NCBI GenBank assembly: GCA_029378245.1
Contig: JARKIF010000113.1
Span: 1 to 64,000, forward strand
Direction of reading: 5' to 3'
From: Roridomyces roridus
Lineage: Eukaryota > Basidiomycota > Agaricomycetes > Agaricales > Mycenaceae
DNA length: 64,000 nt
The notes under the pieces were generated by a model. The model searched no databases. It had not been told where the DNA came from and saw nothing but the letters and a program-made list of their open reading frames with translations. Every line of letters begins with the position of its first letter. The first letter of the stretch is position 1. The translations under genes and the position numbers were made by a program. Positions 44,413 to 54,861 of the stretch are shown one piece after another.

Positions 44413-46094
44413 CACTACTCATCGGAGGGAATGACCCGCACACACTGTTCAGCAATTACATCGTGAGCACCGCATTTTATCTCGAGCACGGTTATGCGCG
44501 TGCATTCCCCTCCTTCGAGACGCTCTTGCACGATGCCTTGCAGGACCCACACGCCCTCGCGACACCGGTGGGACACGATAATCGTGCGGGGGCAATCGCC
44601 GGCGCTCGGTACATCCGTGCCAAATGTGCTTTGGAAGAACGTGCTGGCGTCGCGGTTCTGAATCACATGACCGCGCGCCTCTCCTCCCGACGTGCAGCGC
44701 AAGTCGTGTACTACGCAGAATCCAGCCTCCTCGGCATGGTCGCCGAGTCCATAGCCCGGGGATTCGATCCCGCTGCCATTCTCTCCGATCTCGTCTTCAG
44801 CAACAGCGGTACCGACGTTCTCGACGTGGGCTCGGATCTGGTGAACAGCGAGCTCTTCAATTCGTTCCTCAACACGGAGGATATCGCCGGTGCCCCCGAT
44901 GGCGTGCTCACCGAGGCGGCGCTGGGTCGCGTGTACGATGCTTTTGCCCACGTGGGCGCATGCGTCTTGGGTGCCCGCTGGGCTGAACCGACGGCCCAGA
45001 TCTGCTCGCAGTTGTTCAATTGGCATACCCTCAACGGCCGCCACTTTTTCTTGCGCCGTTGCGTTTTGGGTACGCCAAGATGCTCGAGGCGAGGTGCGAT
45101 CCGAGACGAGCGCAGGGTCAGCGGGAGGCAGATTTCGACGAGGCATTCGACGAGAAGCTGGGTACGACGGGGTTCAGTAGCTATAGGCCGCTGGAGACGG
45201 CGTGCAATGGGGCTGAACCTGTCTGTGACAGGTTGGAGGAGTTTTTGGCCTTGAGTCCCGATCGTAAGCATCTCATCGGGTTCTGGTCGGTGGTGATGCA
45301 GCCCTTGGCCTATGCGCGCGCCGGGATCGTGGATGCCGTGTGGGAGGAGGGGTTTTGTGAGAAGTTGGGGTGTGCATTGGCTAAGACCTATGCGCGCGGG
45401 TTGGTGAGGGAAATTTCATGGCTGACGGCGCATGCGAGCCACCACTGCTGGCAGATCAATTATTTGATGGAGGCGGCGATGTGGGGGAGCTTTTTGGACG
45501 ATGGGGAGTTGAATGGGCGTCTGGATAGGTTTGAGGGTGAGAAAGATGCGGCGTAGAAGAAATGCATACGCGAATTAAGAGTTTGATACTTGTGACTTGA
45601 ATCGGAATATTTATACCACGGCGAAGCGTGATCTTGGGGTAGTGAGATGAGTCGATTGAGCACTCAACAACGCGGACTTTTGAAAGATTATTGTTAGACT
45701 CACTGTACTGCACCGAGATGCCTGAATTGTCAAAATTGAGACGCCCTTCTAGGACCTTCAAATTATTGATGGTCCAGTGAGACTATACGTAGCGTGGAGA
45801 AAGGCACGGGAGATGATGCGATGCGATCCCTCAAATGCATCCACCACTCTGAATCCGTCGGGCGCGACTTGGGATAACGTTAACGACCGAGCAGACGCGT
45901 GATTGCGCCCCTCATCCGTGCGCAAGTCGTCTTGTCGAGGAGTCCAACAATGCGGTCGACGAGTACCTCGAGGGCCCAGGCCGAGATGGTGGTCGAGAGG
46001 AAGAGCGAATGTCCGATCAACGGATCAATGCAGCGGCTGACTCATGATTTAGTCGTGACTCACTCTTCTCGCAATCGCACCTCGGACTCGTGTA

Positions 46095-46930
46095 TGGCAC
46101 TTGTGTGGCACCCCTTCCGGGGGAATTGGAGCGGGAGATCTTCGAAACGGAAGCCCGTGCTCACCCATCCGTCACACCCACTCTCCTCCATATTCGGCCA
46201 CATCCCCTCAGGATCGAGCCTTTTATACAGGGTCGTTGTGGCTGGCCAACACCCCAGGATTCTTGAGGCGACCAAGTCCAAGCCACCCACATTCTTCGCT
46301 ACTGCAGTTCGGCACCTCTTCCTCGACGGCTACACAGGTTGGGGCACGGAGGTCCTCGCCGTCTCCAGCGGGGTCAAAAACTTTGCGGCTATCGGTGATT
46401 TTCCGCTCGCCTCGGACTCTTCAACATGCACGTCGAGCGATTGGCCCCTTGTCCCGCAGTTATCTTTGGTGGCTCTCTACATATCGATCTCACTCACCCA
46501 CTGGCCTTCGCGCATGTCACGCAAATCGACATCTTCGACGAGATTGACGAGGAGGACGCCGCAAATCCCTCTGTTTCCGGCTCTCACCTATCTGTGTCCT
46601 CGACTCGAGTTGTTCGTCATCCTGTGGCCCAGTTTTGTCTCAGGGCCTGGCATACACATGGGCGCAAAAAAAAAAACCCCGTTCGCGACGCGTGCTTTGT
46701 CATTGCGCTCTTCGCAAATTATTGGGGCCAGCGGGAAGATGGTGCCCGGGGGTTGCCCACCTTTTGGACAAGGGCTGAGGATTTTATCGCTCGGAAGACG
46801 AGGGGAGAGAGGTGGATGGTACGTGATTGTTTTCAACCGTTTGAACGCTGACGCCGATATAGAGAGCCGCTATTGGATGGATGACGACTCGTATGAGGAG
46901 TCTGGATCCGTCGCTGAACCTCAAGTCTAA
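46095..46930 (+). pseudogene. Decayed Agaricomycete hypothetical-protein gene
   Basis: Pieces of a family often seen in these fungi follow each other in different frames: LPGELEREIFETEARAHPSV, then LLYRVVVAGQHP and PPTFFATAVRHLFLDGYTG, then MHVERLAPCPAVIFGGSLHI and DLTHPLAFAHVTQIDIFDEI, then FVIALFANYWGQREDGARGL with FWTRAEDFIARKTRGE, and last ESRYWMDDDSYEES. At least three frame changes are needed (near 46200, 46410 and after 46560), and a run of 11 A lies at 46667-46677. Introns do not explain the shifts. The interval 45557-46094 shows no gene. Confidence 0.65.
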
Positions 46931-47007
46931 TATTGTGTTGAAAAACAATGGAACAAATATTTCATCCCACCCCGGGAGACAAAGACAAAAACTTCCTGGA
47001 GCGGATT

Positions 47008-48525
47008 ATGACCTGCACCCGGATCGAACGGGATTCCCCCAGGTTATTTTCTTCGGCCTTCGTTATGCACTGTGGGTGCGGACCATCCGCTGCCAGCTCA
47101 GTTCTTTTAGACGGGTAAGTCGACTTTTTGAACCTTTGAATCTTGTCGATTCGGCGACTGCACGAATTCGAAGGTACTGATACGAGGAAGATTTGGTGCG
47201 GACTTCGAAACATAGGAGAGTCTAGTTCACGAATACGCAATTCAAGGAGGTGCTTGAATTGGTTATTACTCGTCAGATCCTCCTCTGACTCTTCTAATCA
47301 ATAGGAAACAACCTGGAGCGACACATGGAGAAAATATCTCAAGGAGATAGAGCTATGACCTGCTCCCGAATCGAGTGGGATGCCCACCAGATTGCTCTCC
47401 TAACCCCAATTACGAAGGGTGGGTGCGGACCGTCCGCTGTCAGGTCGGTGCCAATACTCCGAACTCGAGCATGTTGATACAGATTTGTGCCGCCTCCAAT
47501 TCATTTTGCTAAGAGGTCGACTTGAATTGGTGGTTCCTATTCGGCATCTCTTCCTTGAAATCGGAAAGAACTCGAGTTCACAGCGACACAGGGGGGATTT
47601 CATAAAAGTAATGGACAGCAAGGGAATGACCTGCCCCCGAGTCGAACGGGGTGCCCACTGGATTTCGGCATGGGCTACATTCCATATGCCGTGGGTGCGG
47701 ACCATCCGCTGCCACGTCTGTACCTTTCAACCGCAGAAGTCCACCCAATGCGGGTCTCGGGAAATGCTCGTCTTGACAAAAATCAACTATTGAGGATTCT
47801 CTCCAGTCTCGCGACCTCACCGAGGCTCTGGATGGTTTGAATGCGACGAAACTTGAAACAAGCGAGGTTTCAGTTGATGCGCTTTGTACTTGCGTTTGGC
47901 ATGCCGTATGCTCGTGCGGCAAGTCTTTCTCGAGAAAAAAAAGACGAAATGGGGAATTGAACCACAAAAAAGGATCACAATGTCTCCTCCTCATGACCTG
48001 CCCTCGAATCGAACGGAATGCCCATCGGCTTCTCTTATGCAGCGTCGGGGAGGACCATCCGCTGTCAGGTCAGTACCTTTCGACCCATGTTTGACCCATG
48101 TGATGAGGATTTCTCTCATCGCAACTCCAGGCTTGATCAAGCTTGAGCATAACATGGTGATCCTGTTCATACAAACTGTACCGACTCCAGTTTTATCAAA
48201 AACGAAGGAGGTCCTTCTCTAAATCGCAAAGAACTAGCAGCGACGCACGGCCAATCATATGGATGACCTAATATTCCCGAGTCCAGCGGGAATCGCGATA
48301 TGTTGGGTTTGGACCATCCGTTGCCTCCAATTGTCAATGCCTTCGAACCAAAGAATATTGCGATTCGTGAAAGCTCGTCTTGAAAAACAGAGTGGGGATG
48401 TCGCGACCTCACCGATGTTTGTGGATCAATTCCAGGTGTGAGAATTGGAATTTCACGAAAAAAGAGGGGACAACGGGCAGTACGAGGTATGGCCTGCCCC
48501 CGAATTGAACGGGCAGCGGGCTCTC
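47008..48525 (-). repeat. Array of six tRNA-like (SINE-like) units
   Basis: Units lie at 47008-47100, 47355-47446, 47625-47720, 47993-48072, 48263-48327 and, partly, 48489-48525. On the minus strand each has a short D-arm-like hairpin GCGGANGGTCCGC with an A-box-like sequence, CCCAC...GTGGG arms around a variable stretch, and a T-arm such as CCCCGTTCGACTCGGGG, and ends GCAGGTCA. In the 47355 unit GACCTG and CAGGTC pair as an acceptor stem. Unit spacing alternates between about 350 and 270 bp. They look like tRNA-derived repeats rather than working tRNAs, since stems and loops vary. The rest of 46931-48909 holds no gene. Confidence 0.55.
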
Positions 48526-48909
48526 TAGAGATTCGAGAAATACTCTTTCGGGAACGTTTCGTCATCACATGACTCCAATGCGCTTATCTCTGTACCACCA
48601 TCTTCTCGCCTCCCGATGTCTGCAAGGCGATTTTCAAACCCCGTTGACTCGGCGGCTCTGACGCAATGTACTGACTTGCTTTGTGGGGAAGACTTGGGGG
48701 GCAGCTGCCAAGAGTTGAAAGTTGGACGCGACCCGCGGCGCGGCCAACCTCCAGAAAAGCCACATTCGTGAACGCACAACTTGGAAGGAATGTGTAGGGT
48801 TGTTTTCATGGCTCTTACTGATCGGCATTTTGCGTCAAATTTAGAGAACAATGTACTTGCCGTTTACGTAGCCTGGCGCCCACACCCCCACACTCACCTT
48901 TGCACCACC

Positions 48910-49807
48910 ATGTCCGACCCTGTACCCGCAATTTCCTCCCTCAATCCGTCCCCGTTCGTCCCGACCCACCCATTCGATTCGACGGTCGGGTCTGACGCTA
49001 CTCTCCGCTCATCCGATGGCGCCGACTTCCACATCCAACGCGCTATCCTTTCCCTCGTCTCTCCAGTCTTCGAGACCATGTTCACCCTCCCTCAAGCGGC
49101 ATCAGACTCTACTATCCCGGTCGTCGAGCTCACGGAGCCATCGAGGACCTTGGACGGCGCTCTTCGCCTCTTCTATCCTGGCACGACCCTACGCCTGGAT
49201 GCCAAGTCGCTCAGTGAGCTCGAGCCCATCATCGACTGCCTTTTGAAATACGACATGGAGTGTCTCATCCCGACGGCAAAGCAGCACCTCGAGAAATTCC
49301 GTGCCACTCGGCCGCTCGCCGTATACGCTATTGCATGCAGACACCAGTGGCACGATGTCGCGGTCGCAGCTGCGCGGGAGGCTCTGAAACACCCGCTTCG
49401 CGTTCCCGACTTCAAGGCTCCTGCGGAGATGCACGGGATGACTGCTGCCGCATACCACAACCTGCTTCAATATCACTTCCTTTGGAGAAACGGCGAAGAA
49501 GACACTTGGATTGTTCAAGTGGTTCGCCTACCCCACCATCTTTGACGCCTGCATGTGTGACAAGCCCGAGCAAATGACTTTCGCAAATTCTACGACCCAC
49601 TGGGTGCCAGAGTGGTTCTCCGCGTATCTCAATGGGATTCGTGACGTTTTGCTCAGGACTCCAGGGAAGGATGTCCGCACCCTTGGGGAGTTTAGCAGGG
49701 CCCTCATGGCCGACAGGTGCCACGATTGTCACCAGTTCGATCTTGTCTCCTTTGGTCAATCCCAGCTGCCGGCTCGGATCGACGGGCCCTCTCAAAGGTT
49801 CGTTTGA
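48910..49807 (+). CDS. BTB/POZ domain protein with apparent frameshift
   Basis: The ATG at 48910 (MSDPVPAISSLNPSPFVP) precedes a BTB fold: TVGSDATLRSSDGADFHIQR, AILSLVSPVFETMF, IPVVELTEPSRTLDGALRLF, YPGTTL and LLKYDMECLIPTAKQHL. These domains mediate dimerisation and often CUL3 binding. After WRNGEED at about 49505, the expected continuation TGLFKWFAYPTIFDACMCD lies in the next frame, running through WFSAYLNGIRDVLLRTPGK and CHDCHQFDLVSFGQS to 49807. One extra T in CACTTGG explains it; no GT-AG intron does. If the frame change is real, a 212-residue BTB protein with a changed end is made. It could also be a sequence error. Confidence 0.7.
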
Positions 49808-50244
49808 TGATGTTCTTCAGTCGGTCGCGCTTTACTGAGCTTCGTTGTCAGGTTGAATTGATTTTTTGAATCGAGTGAGTCTGTGCACTTGCATGATACC
49901 AACCAAAACTGACTGCGGTCGACAGCATTGTTCACTGTGCTGCCTTGCTCGTTTTGTTGTGTGGGAGGAGGAGGTCGCGATGTCTGTTTCTCGTGCACTG
50001 TACATTGGTCTCAAGTTATTCCTGTGAGTTGGAAGAGAAAAATTTCGGCCAAGCGCTCAGGTTTACTTCGACAAGACTCAATTTTTGTGAGCTGCTTTGT
50101 AGAGCACATTAGAGTAGTTAAAAGGTCAGTAAGTGGCAAATTGAGCAGAGACGCCACGCGGGATGGCATAGTACTGCCAGCCTTGCTTGATCTTCATGCT
50201 TGACAACGAAAAAAAAGCCGAACTAGACACATGGTTAATTCAGA

Positions 50245-50330
50245 TGCTGGGAATCGAACCCGGGCACCTGGGAGTCATGGGTGCGGTTGAGTCACTAACC
50301 GCACCTCAAGGGAGACCTTCATGACCAGCA
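50245..50330 (-). tRNA. tRNA-like sequence, probably a pseudogene
   Basis: On the minus strand TGCTGG pairs with CCAGCA, and GGGTTCGATTCCC is a strong T-arm/B-box. Two perfect hairpins lie between (GGTGCGGTT with its complement, and GCACC with GGTGC). D-arm length and the anticodon loop are abnormal, so I would not assign an amino acid. The other parts of 49808-50603 show no gene. Confidence 0.35.
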
Positions 50331-50603
50331 AGGTAGTCGTACATCTACCACAGGCTCGAATCCAGCCTGTCTATGAACAAGTGTTGTCTATCGACACTTT
50401 CATACACAGACCAGTTCCGGTCTACATCTACCACTATGTAGTTCAACTATACATGGTATAATCATTTATACTTGGCAGTCGTTCAATACATTCGAATTCA
50501 CGTCAGGTCAGGTCAGAACGAGACCGCGAAAGTGCAACATCACAGAATCAATTGAAACCAAGACAGTCCACCGAAAACGCCTCCGAACCAAACCCCAAAC
50601 TCC

Positions 50604-51141
50604 TCAAACCTCCTCGTAGCATGGTGGCGGGCCCTTCGACGTCGACCGCACATCAAACTGCTCCTCCTGGTCTCTCCCACCTACAATCTCTCCAGTTTTA
50701 GTCTCACTCCCATGGCCACTCTCACTCTTCTCAAAACTCCCTCGCCTCGTACTCTTGCCGTCCTTGTCCACGTCCTTCGCCTCCATATGCATGGTATCGT
50801 TCCCTCTCTCAAGGTATCGCTTAACCCTCCCACCCTGCGCCCCCGCCCCCGCCCGACACCCCCGATGGCAGCAGCAAAAGTAGCTCGCGATGACGATAAG
50901 CAGGACACCGACAACGATCCCCGCCACCGCGCCGGCGGGGATGTGGATGTGTTTCGTGACAGGGAGGGAAGTGGGTGCGCTTGCGATCGATGATTCTTGA
51001 GGGATTGTGGAAGACTACGAACAGTTCCAGTGCCAGTGAGCTCCCCAGTCTTGAGATCTAGCTAGATCAAGTACATACCTGCGCGGCGACGCCTACGCCT
51101 CCCATGGCGGCGAGGAGTATCGCAAAGAACATGTTCGTCAT
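50604..51141 (-). CDS. Small secreted-type single-pass membrane protein, about 157 aa
   Basis: The ATG at 51141 opens a signal peptide (MTNMFFAILLAAMGGVGVAA). An intron at 51015-51078 (GTATGT...CGTAG) leads to a short Ser-rich stalk SSTIPQESSIASAPTSLP. The membrane segment AGAVAGIVVGVLLIVIASYF, a Cys-rich border CCCHRGCRAGA, and a charged cytoplasmic tail follow, ending in GPPPCYEEV. The PPP-Y-E end resembles the PPPGYEE end of the protein at 28586, so both may belong to one class of fungal surface proteins. The role is unknown. Confidence 0.7.
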
Positions 51142-52454
51142 AAATTCGTGACAGTGAGCGAGAGGGAGGGCAAGGTGCAAGGGCAGCACGACTCCATATT
51201 TTTATCCCCACACCCAGGTCCGGGCGCCGGGTGGCTTGACGTGCGCAGTGATGACGCGTCGGTGCACGTCAGATGAACGTGCAGCGCCGTCTCAAAAGCT
51301 GTTGACTAGCGCGGAAATCCAGGAACAGTGATGCCGCAGTTTGATTCCGCCTCGATTTCCATATGCAATTGTTCGTTAGTGAATCCGCCGAATCCGCCGA
51401 TAATAGACCAAAGAGACGCGGGCGGTCTTGGAGGCGGGTTACCGACTGAAACGGGGAGTATCCTCGAAAAAGATAGAAAAGCGGAGACTCACATATCCCC
51501 GCCGCACCCCCACTGTCCCGCGATCAGCTGCTACACCGGCCTCGTTGAAGATGACGATAGTCGCAATATAACTTTCAGCAACACGAGATACGGGTCTAAT
51601 CTGAGCAAGTGCAATCATCGCAACGTCGCAACGAGTGGCCCCCGGCGAAGAGCGGTAAGGCTGATACTACTACGGCTGAGTATCTGCGACGGAGGTCATT
51701 CATTTCTGAATCTTTGCTTGGAGGAGTACACACACACACTAAGGGTTGTCTGGGCGCCGAGGTGGGGGCTTCAGATGGTAATCCCTTGCTCTCCCTGCCC
51801 GGCCGCCTGCGTGCGCGGTCAGCCCATTCCCAGATCACAACTACCATTTTCTACCCATCTGAACAAGAAATCAGTATTCATTCCAAGCCCAGACAGAAGA
51901 CTCTCACCGCCTCGCGCAAGCATTGAGCGAATTTTGCAAACTCGGCCTTGCAGGCGTCCTTGGAGACGTCGGTGTATGTGGATAGGATACACTTGCCGTA
52001 TAACGTGGCGTGTGCAGAGCATGTGGCGGTGGAGTGGAGCGCCAGGCGCGCTAGAGGACGCGATTTGGTGGTGGTGGTCGGAGACAGAGACATGACTCAT
52101 CTGATGCGATCATATCGCGTGCCGAACCATTGTTCAACTCGATTCCCAGTCCTTGGCGGGGAGCTGGCCTGGTATGAAGGAGGAATATCGAATGAATCCC
52201 GAATTACGAGGAGATTATAATTCGAATGCCTGTTACATGTGTGCCGGCAAGTTACAACCCATCATTCCCTACTGATTCCCTAGTAATGAAAATACCCTGC
52301 GAGAACCCAACAAACACCGCTTCTCGAGCCCGTAAGACGCTCACTCACTCAGGCTTAGGAACAGCCGTGGCGGGTACCAGTCCGGCGTTGCACGTCGCAG
52401 TCCGATCCCACGCACCCGCTGCAAGAGTCAAACATCCGCACCAAGCAAATAAAT
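51142..52454. other. No supported gene
   Basis: Frames on both strands overlap at 51330-52220 without a recognisable motif. On the minus strand 51820-52093 has evenly spaced Cys (MCSAHATLYGKCILSTYTD, DACKAEFAKFAQCL), which could be a small Cx9C-like mitochondrial protein. I could not settle its start or exons. Confidence 0.35.
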
Positions 52455-54030
52455 TCATGGCGACGTACAATCTCCCCCGGGAGCCTCATCCTCGTTCCAC
52501 TGATTGGCAGTCCACAATGCGCCACTAGAGTCAAGTTGTCAACATTTCAAGCTCAGCGCAGAAGGAAAGGGAAAGCCTACTTGTAGGTCACCACATTCCC
52601 GGACGTATAGACCGCGGATGCCGTCCACACCGCGGCTCCCGAGCAGCTTCCGCTCGCGCCTGTAGTTGTAGTCGAAGTCGTGCTTGAGCTGGAAGTCTTG
52701 GTCGAGGTCTTAGACGGAGAGGTGGTGGTTTTGGTACTCGTGCTGGTCGTTGTCGTTGTCGTGCGGCTTGTAGTTGTGGTCGTGCTAGTCGTACTCTTAC
52801 TGCTCGTAGTGGTCGAAATCGGTGGCGGAACTGAGGATCCCACGGGCCACGAATCAGCCCGCACCGCCGCGATCCACGCGCTCGTCGCGTCCGGGTATTC
52901 CCATGTCATCGCTCCCGCACCTAGAAAGCATCAACGCTTCTGAAAAGAACGAGCAAAGCGCACTCACTCCACCCCAGCGCCTTTGCCTGCCCCAAACAAG
53001 TGGCCAATGTCGCAGTGTCCATGAACCCATTACTCGCATCGGACGAGGCTGCAGGTTTCCCGATTACGAGCTTGTTCAGTGGTACACCACTCGCCGCAAT
53101 TTGGAATAACGCGCTGTTGGGCCATTTGCTGGACGATGAATTGATGAGCCCTGTGCAGGTAGTGTATTCAGATGTCCCTTGATTATAGAACTGCATGGAG
53201 AGAAGACAGTTTGACGGACAGATAAAGACGAAGGGAAGAAACGCACCTGGACATTGTACCAGTCGATCAGGCTCCCAACAGCTGCGTGGACGCCGAGGTA
53301 GCCGTTGTCGGGCCACAGGTTGGGGCTGAACCACGGTGCGACGGGCGCGTGGGTGAGGATGTACTGGCCCTGGGGAAGCAACCCGCGGAGAGTCTTGGTA
53401 AAGGTCGTCAGCCACGCGACTGCGGTGCCGGCCGTCTCGAGTGCTCCGAAGTCCTGCCGACGATAAGCACTCAAGATAGAGAAAATAGGAATAGAATATA
53501 CCTCGTAGTCTACATCTACGCCATTGAGATCGTACGTCTTAACGAAATTGGCAATGTAGTTGGCGGCGGCGACTGGGTCATCACCGTCCGAGGTGGGGCT
53601 CACGGTCCCGCCGTAGGCGCTGACGATCAGGCTGATTCCGGCGGCAGCGTACTCGGCCTTGATACTCGCACGGGTATCGTTGTCGATCGTGGCCCAAACG
53701 ACGGCGTTGTCCTCCAGGGTGTTCGAGTAGATGAATGCGAGCGCGAATACGCTGAAGCCCTGGATTTATCCGATTATGAGCATAGGAATGTACAAAGTCG
53801 AGAAAACTCGCCTCGACGGAGGAAGCCGCGGGGAGAGAGTCCCACGAGATGTATTGGTCAAAGTAGGCGACCCACACAGGCGAGGTTGGTACTGCACGGG
53901 ATGAGAGAATGAAGTCTCGCGCAATGGGGCTCAATCCTGCGGCGTCAGTACTGTTGAAGGGCACGGCCTCGACGACCAAGAGGGCGAGAAGGGCGGAGAG
54001 AATAAAAGCCAGGGGGTGTAATTGAGCCAT
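52455..54030 (-). CDS. GH18 chitinase with Ser/Thr linker and chitin-binding-like tail
   Basis: The ATG at 54030 begins a signal peptide (MAQLHPLAFILSALLALLVV). The catalytic domain shows VWVAYFDQYISWDSLPAA, GFSVFALAFIYSNTLEDN, GISLIVSAYGGT and YDLNGVDVDYE, the DxxDxDxE motif with its catalytic glutamate. It continues with LTHAPVAPWFSP, IDWYNVQFYNQG and GWSAGAMTWEYPD. A Thr/Ser-rich linker precedes a module CSGAAVWTASAVYTSGNV with YNGALWTANQWNEDEAPGG, which resembles CBM5/12. The five introns are short, and the first has a GC-AG pair (GCGAGT...CCAG). The enzyme should be secreted and cut chitin in wall remodelling, nutrition or attack on other fungi. No lesion is seen. Confidence 0.88.
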
Positions 54031-54358
54031 AGCAGGTGTAAGGGTCCAGAAGCGCAGTCGACCCTTTTGAAGCTCCAGATAATCAAGCTTGCGATAGCGA
54101 AATTGGAGAGAAGCATGCATAGTTCCGAGTTTTTGCAGTGTGGCAACAACAGCGGAGGCGCTCCTTTCGAGAAACCTACCTCAGGGAGGCGGCATGCTTG
54201 CATTCTTGTGCGGAGAATTCGGATGACTCTTGGTTTTGAATTCCCTCCTCGTCAGCTGCGAGTCAGGTGAACACGGTTAGGGATATCCACGGGGTAGAAG
54301 GATCGTCACCCATGTGTAGTCTTGCGACTCAATTGCTATCAGCTGCTCGAGGACGAGT

Positions 54359-54861
54359 TAGTGTTGCCGTGGCTCAGCTACAGCTGGCTCGGCTTGGGAA
54401 GCCATGTCAAGCCGTAAGCTGTGGCTTGCGGCTAAGCCACGACTCCGGCTCAAAAGCACAGATCTCTCAGTATAGAGACATTGGAGCCCAGATGAACACC
54501 TGAATATCCACGTAGACCCTCCCTATGTGGTCGTGGCCAAGTCGTGGCCGTTGTCAAGGCGTTGGCACCGCTGTCGTTCCTGACAGGCGTCACATTCGTC
54601 ACAGTTTCGTTGAAATTGGTACTTAAGTATTCCACACGCCCCAGCGCTCAAAACAGGAAGTAATCAGTGTGGCATGTATTTGCTGGAGCTATGGAAGTTA
54701 TTTTGAGCCCACTGCGTTGTACCAACATCCTCCGATCGGGCAATCTCCAAAATCCAGCCAAGCCGCGGCTTGATCGGCTGGCTGACAGCTGGCTATGACT
54801 GGCTTATTTTTGGCTTGGCTCACACGGCTAGCCAAAGCCAAGCCGAGCCGCGGCAACACTA
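54359..54861. mobile_element. Non-autonomous DNA transposon, about 503 bp
   Basis: The ends TAGTGTTGCCGTGGCTC and, inverted, TAGTGTTGCCGCGGCTC match with one change. GGCT/AGCC words crowd the inner 120 bp on each side, as in elements with subterminal binding sites. There is no coding sequence. A target duplication is not clear. The end resembles hAT-type termini, but the class is uncertain. Confidence 0.6.

Larger units (their letters stand above)
43509..45556 (+). pseudogene. Unidentified helical protein gene interrupted by two solo LTRs
   Basis: The ATG at 43509 (MRYILASNSSTPNLNSSWSL) reads into the first LTR. With that LTR and one CTGCC removed the frame continues PLSPTIRALTCNLLDPPILW and NTLERLVDEATATISEAFSV to GWTTL. 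With the second LTR and one CACTA removed, the frame continues LIGGNDPHTLFSNYIVSTAF, GTDVLDVGSDLVNSELFNSF and NWHTLNGRHFFLRR. At about 45063-45070 the frame shifts once more, into YAKMLEARCDP, READFDEAFDEKLGTTGFS and SHHCWQINYLMEAAMWGSFL, ending at 45556. The intact product would have about 550 residues, rich in helices. I do not recognise the family with confidence; a terpenoid-synthase-like fold crossed my mind but no DDxxD motif is visible. As it stands the gene cannot give its full product. Confidence 0.7.

Noticed and set aside
45070..45115. 46-nt GT-AG intron to explain the frame change in the LTR-interrupted gene
   Set aside because: Removing it leads into a frame with an early stop, and the sequence inside it reads as good coding sequence in the downstream frame.
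43509..45556. Terpene synthase assignment
   Set aside because: No DDxxD or NSE metal-binding motif could be found, so the gene is left unnamed.
47008..48525. CRISPR-like array
   Set aside because: Units are about 90 bp, diverged and tRNA-like, spacing is irregular, and the genome is fungal.
52680..52943. Plus-strand frame of repeated Val/Leu over the chitinase gene
   Set aside because: It is the complement of the Ser/Thr-rich linker of the chitinase.
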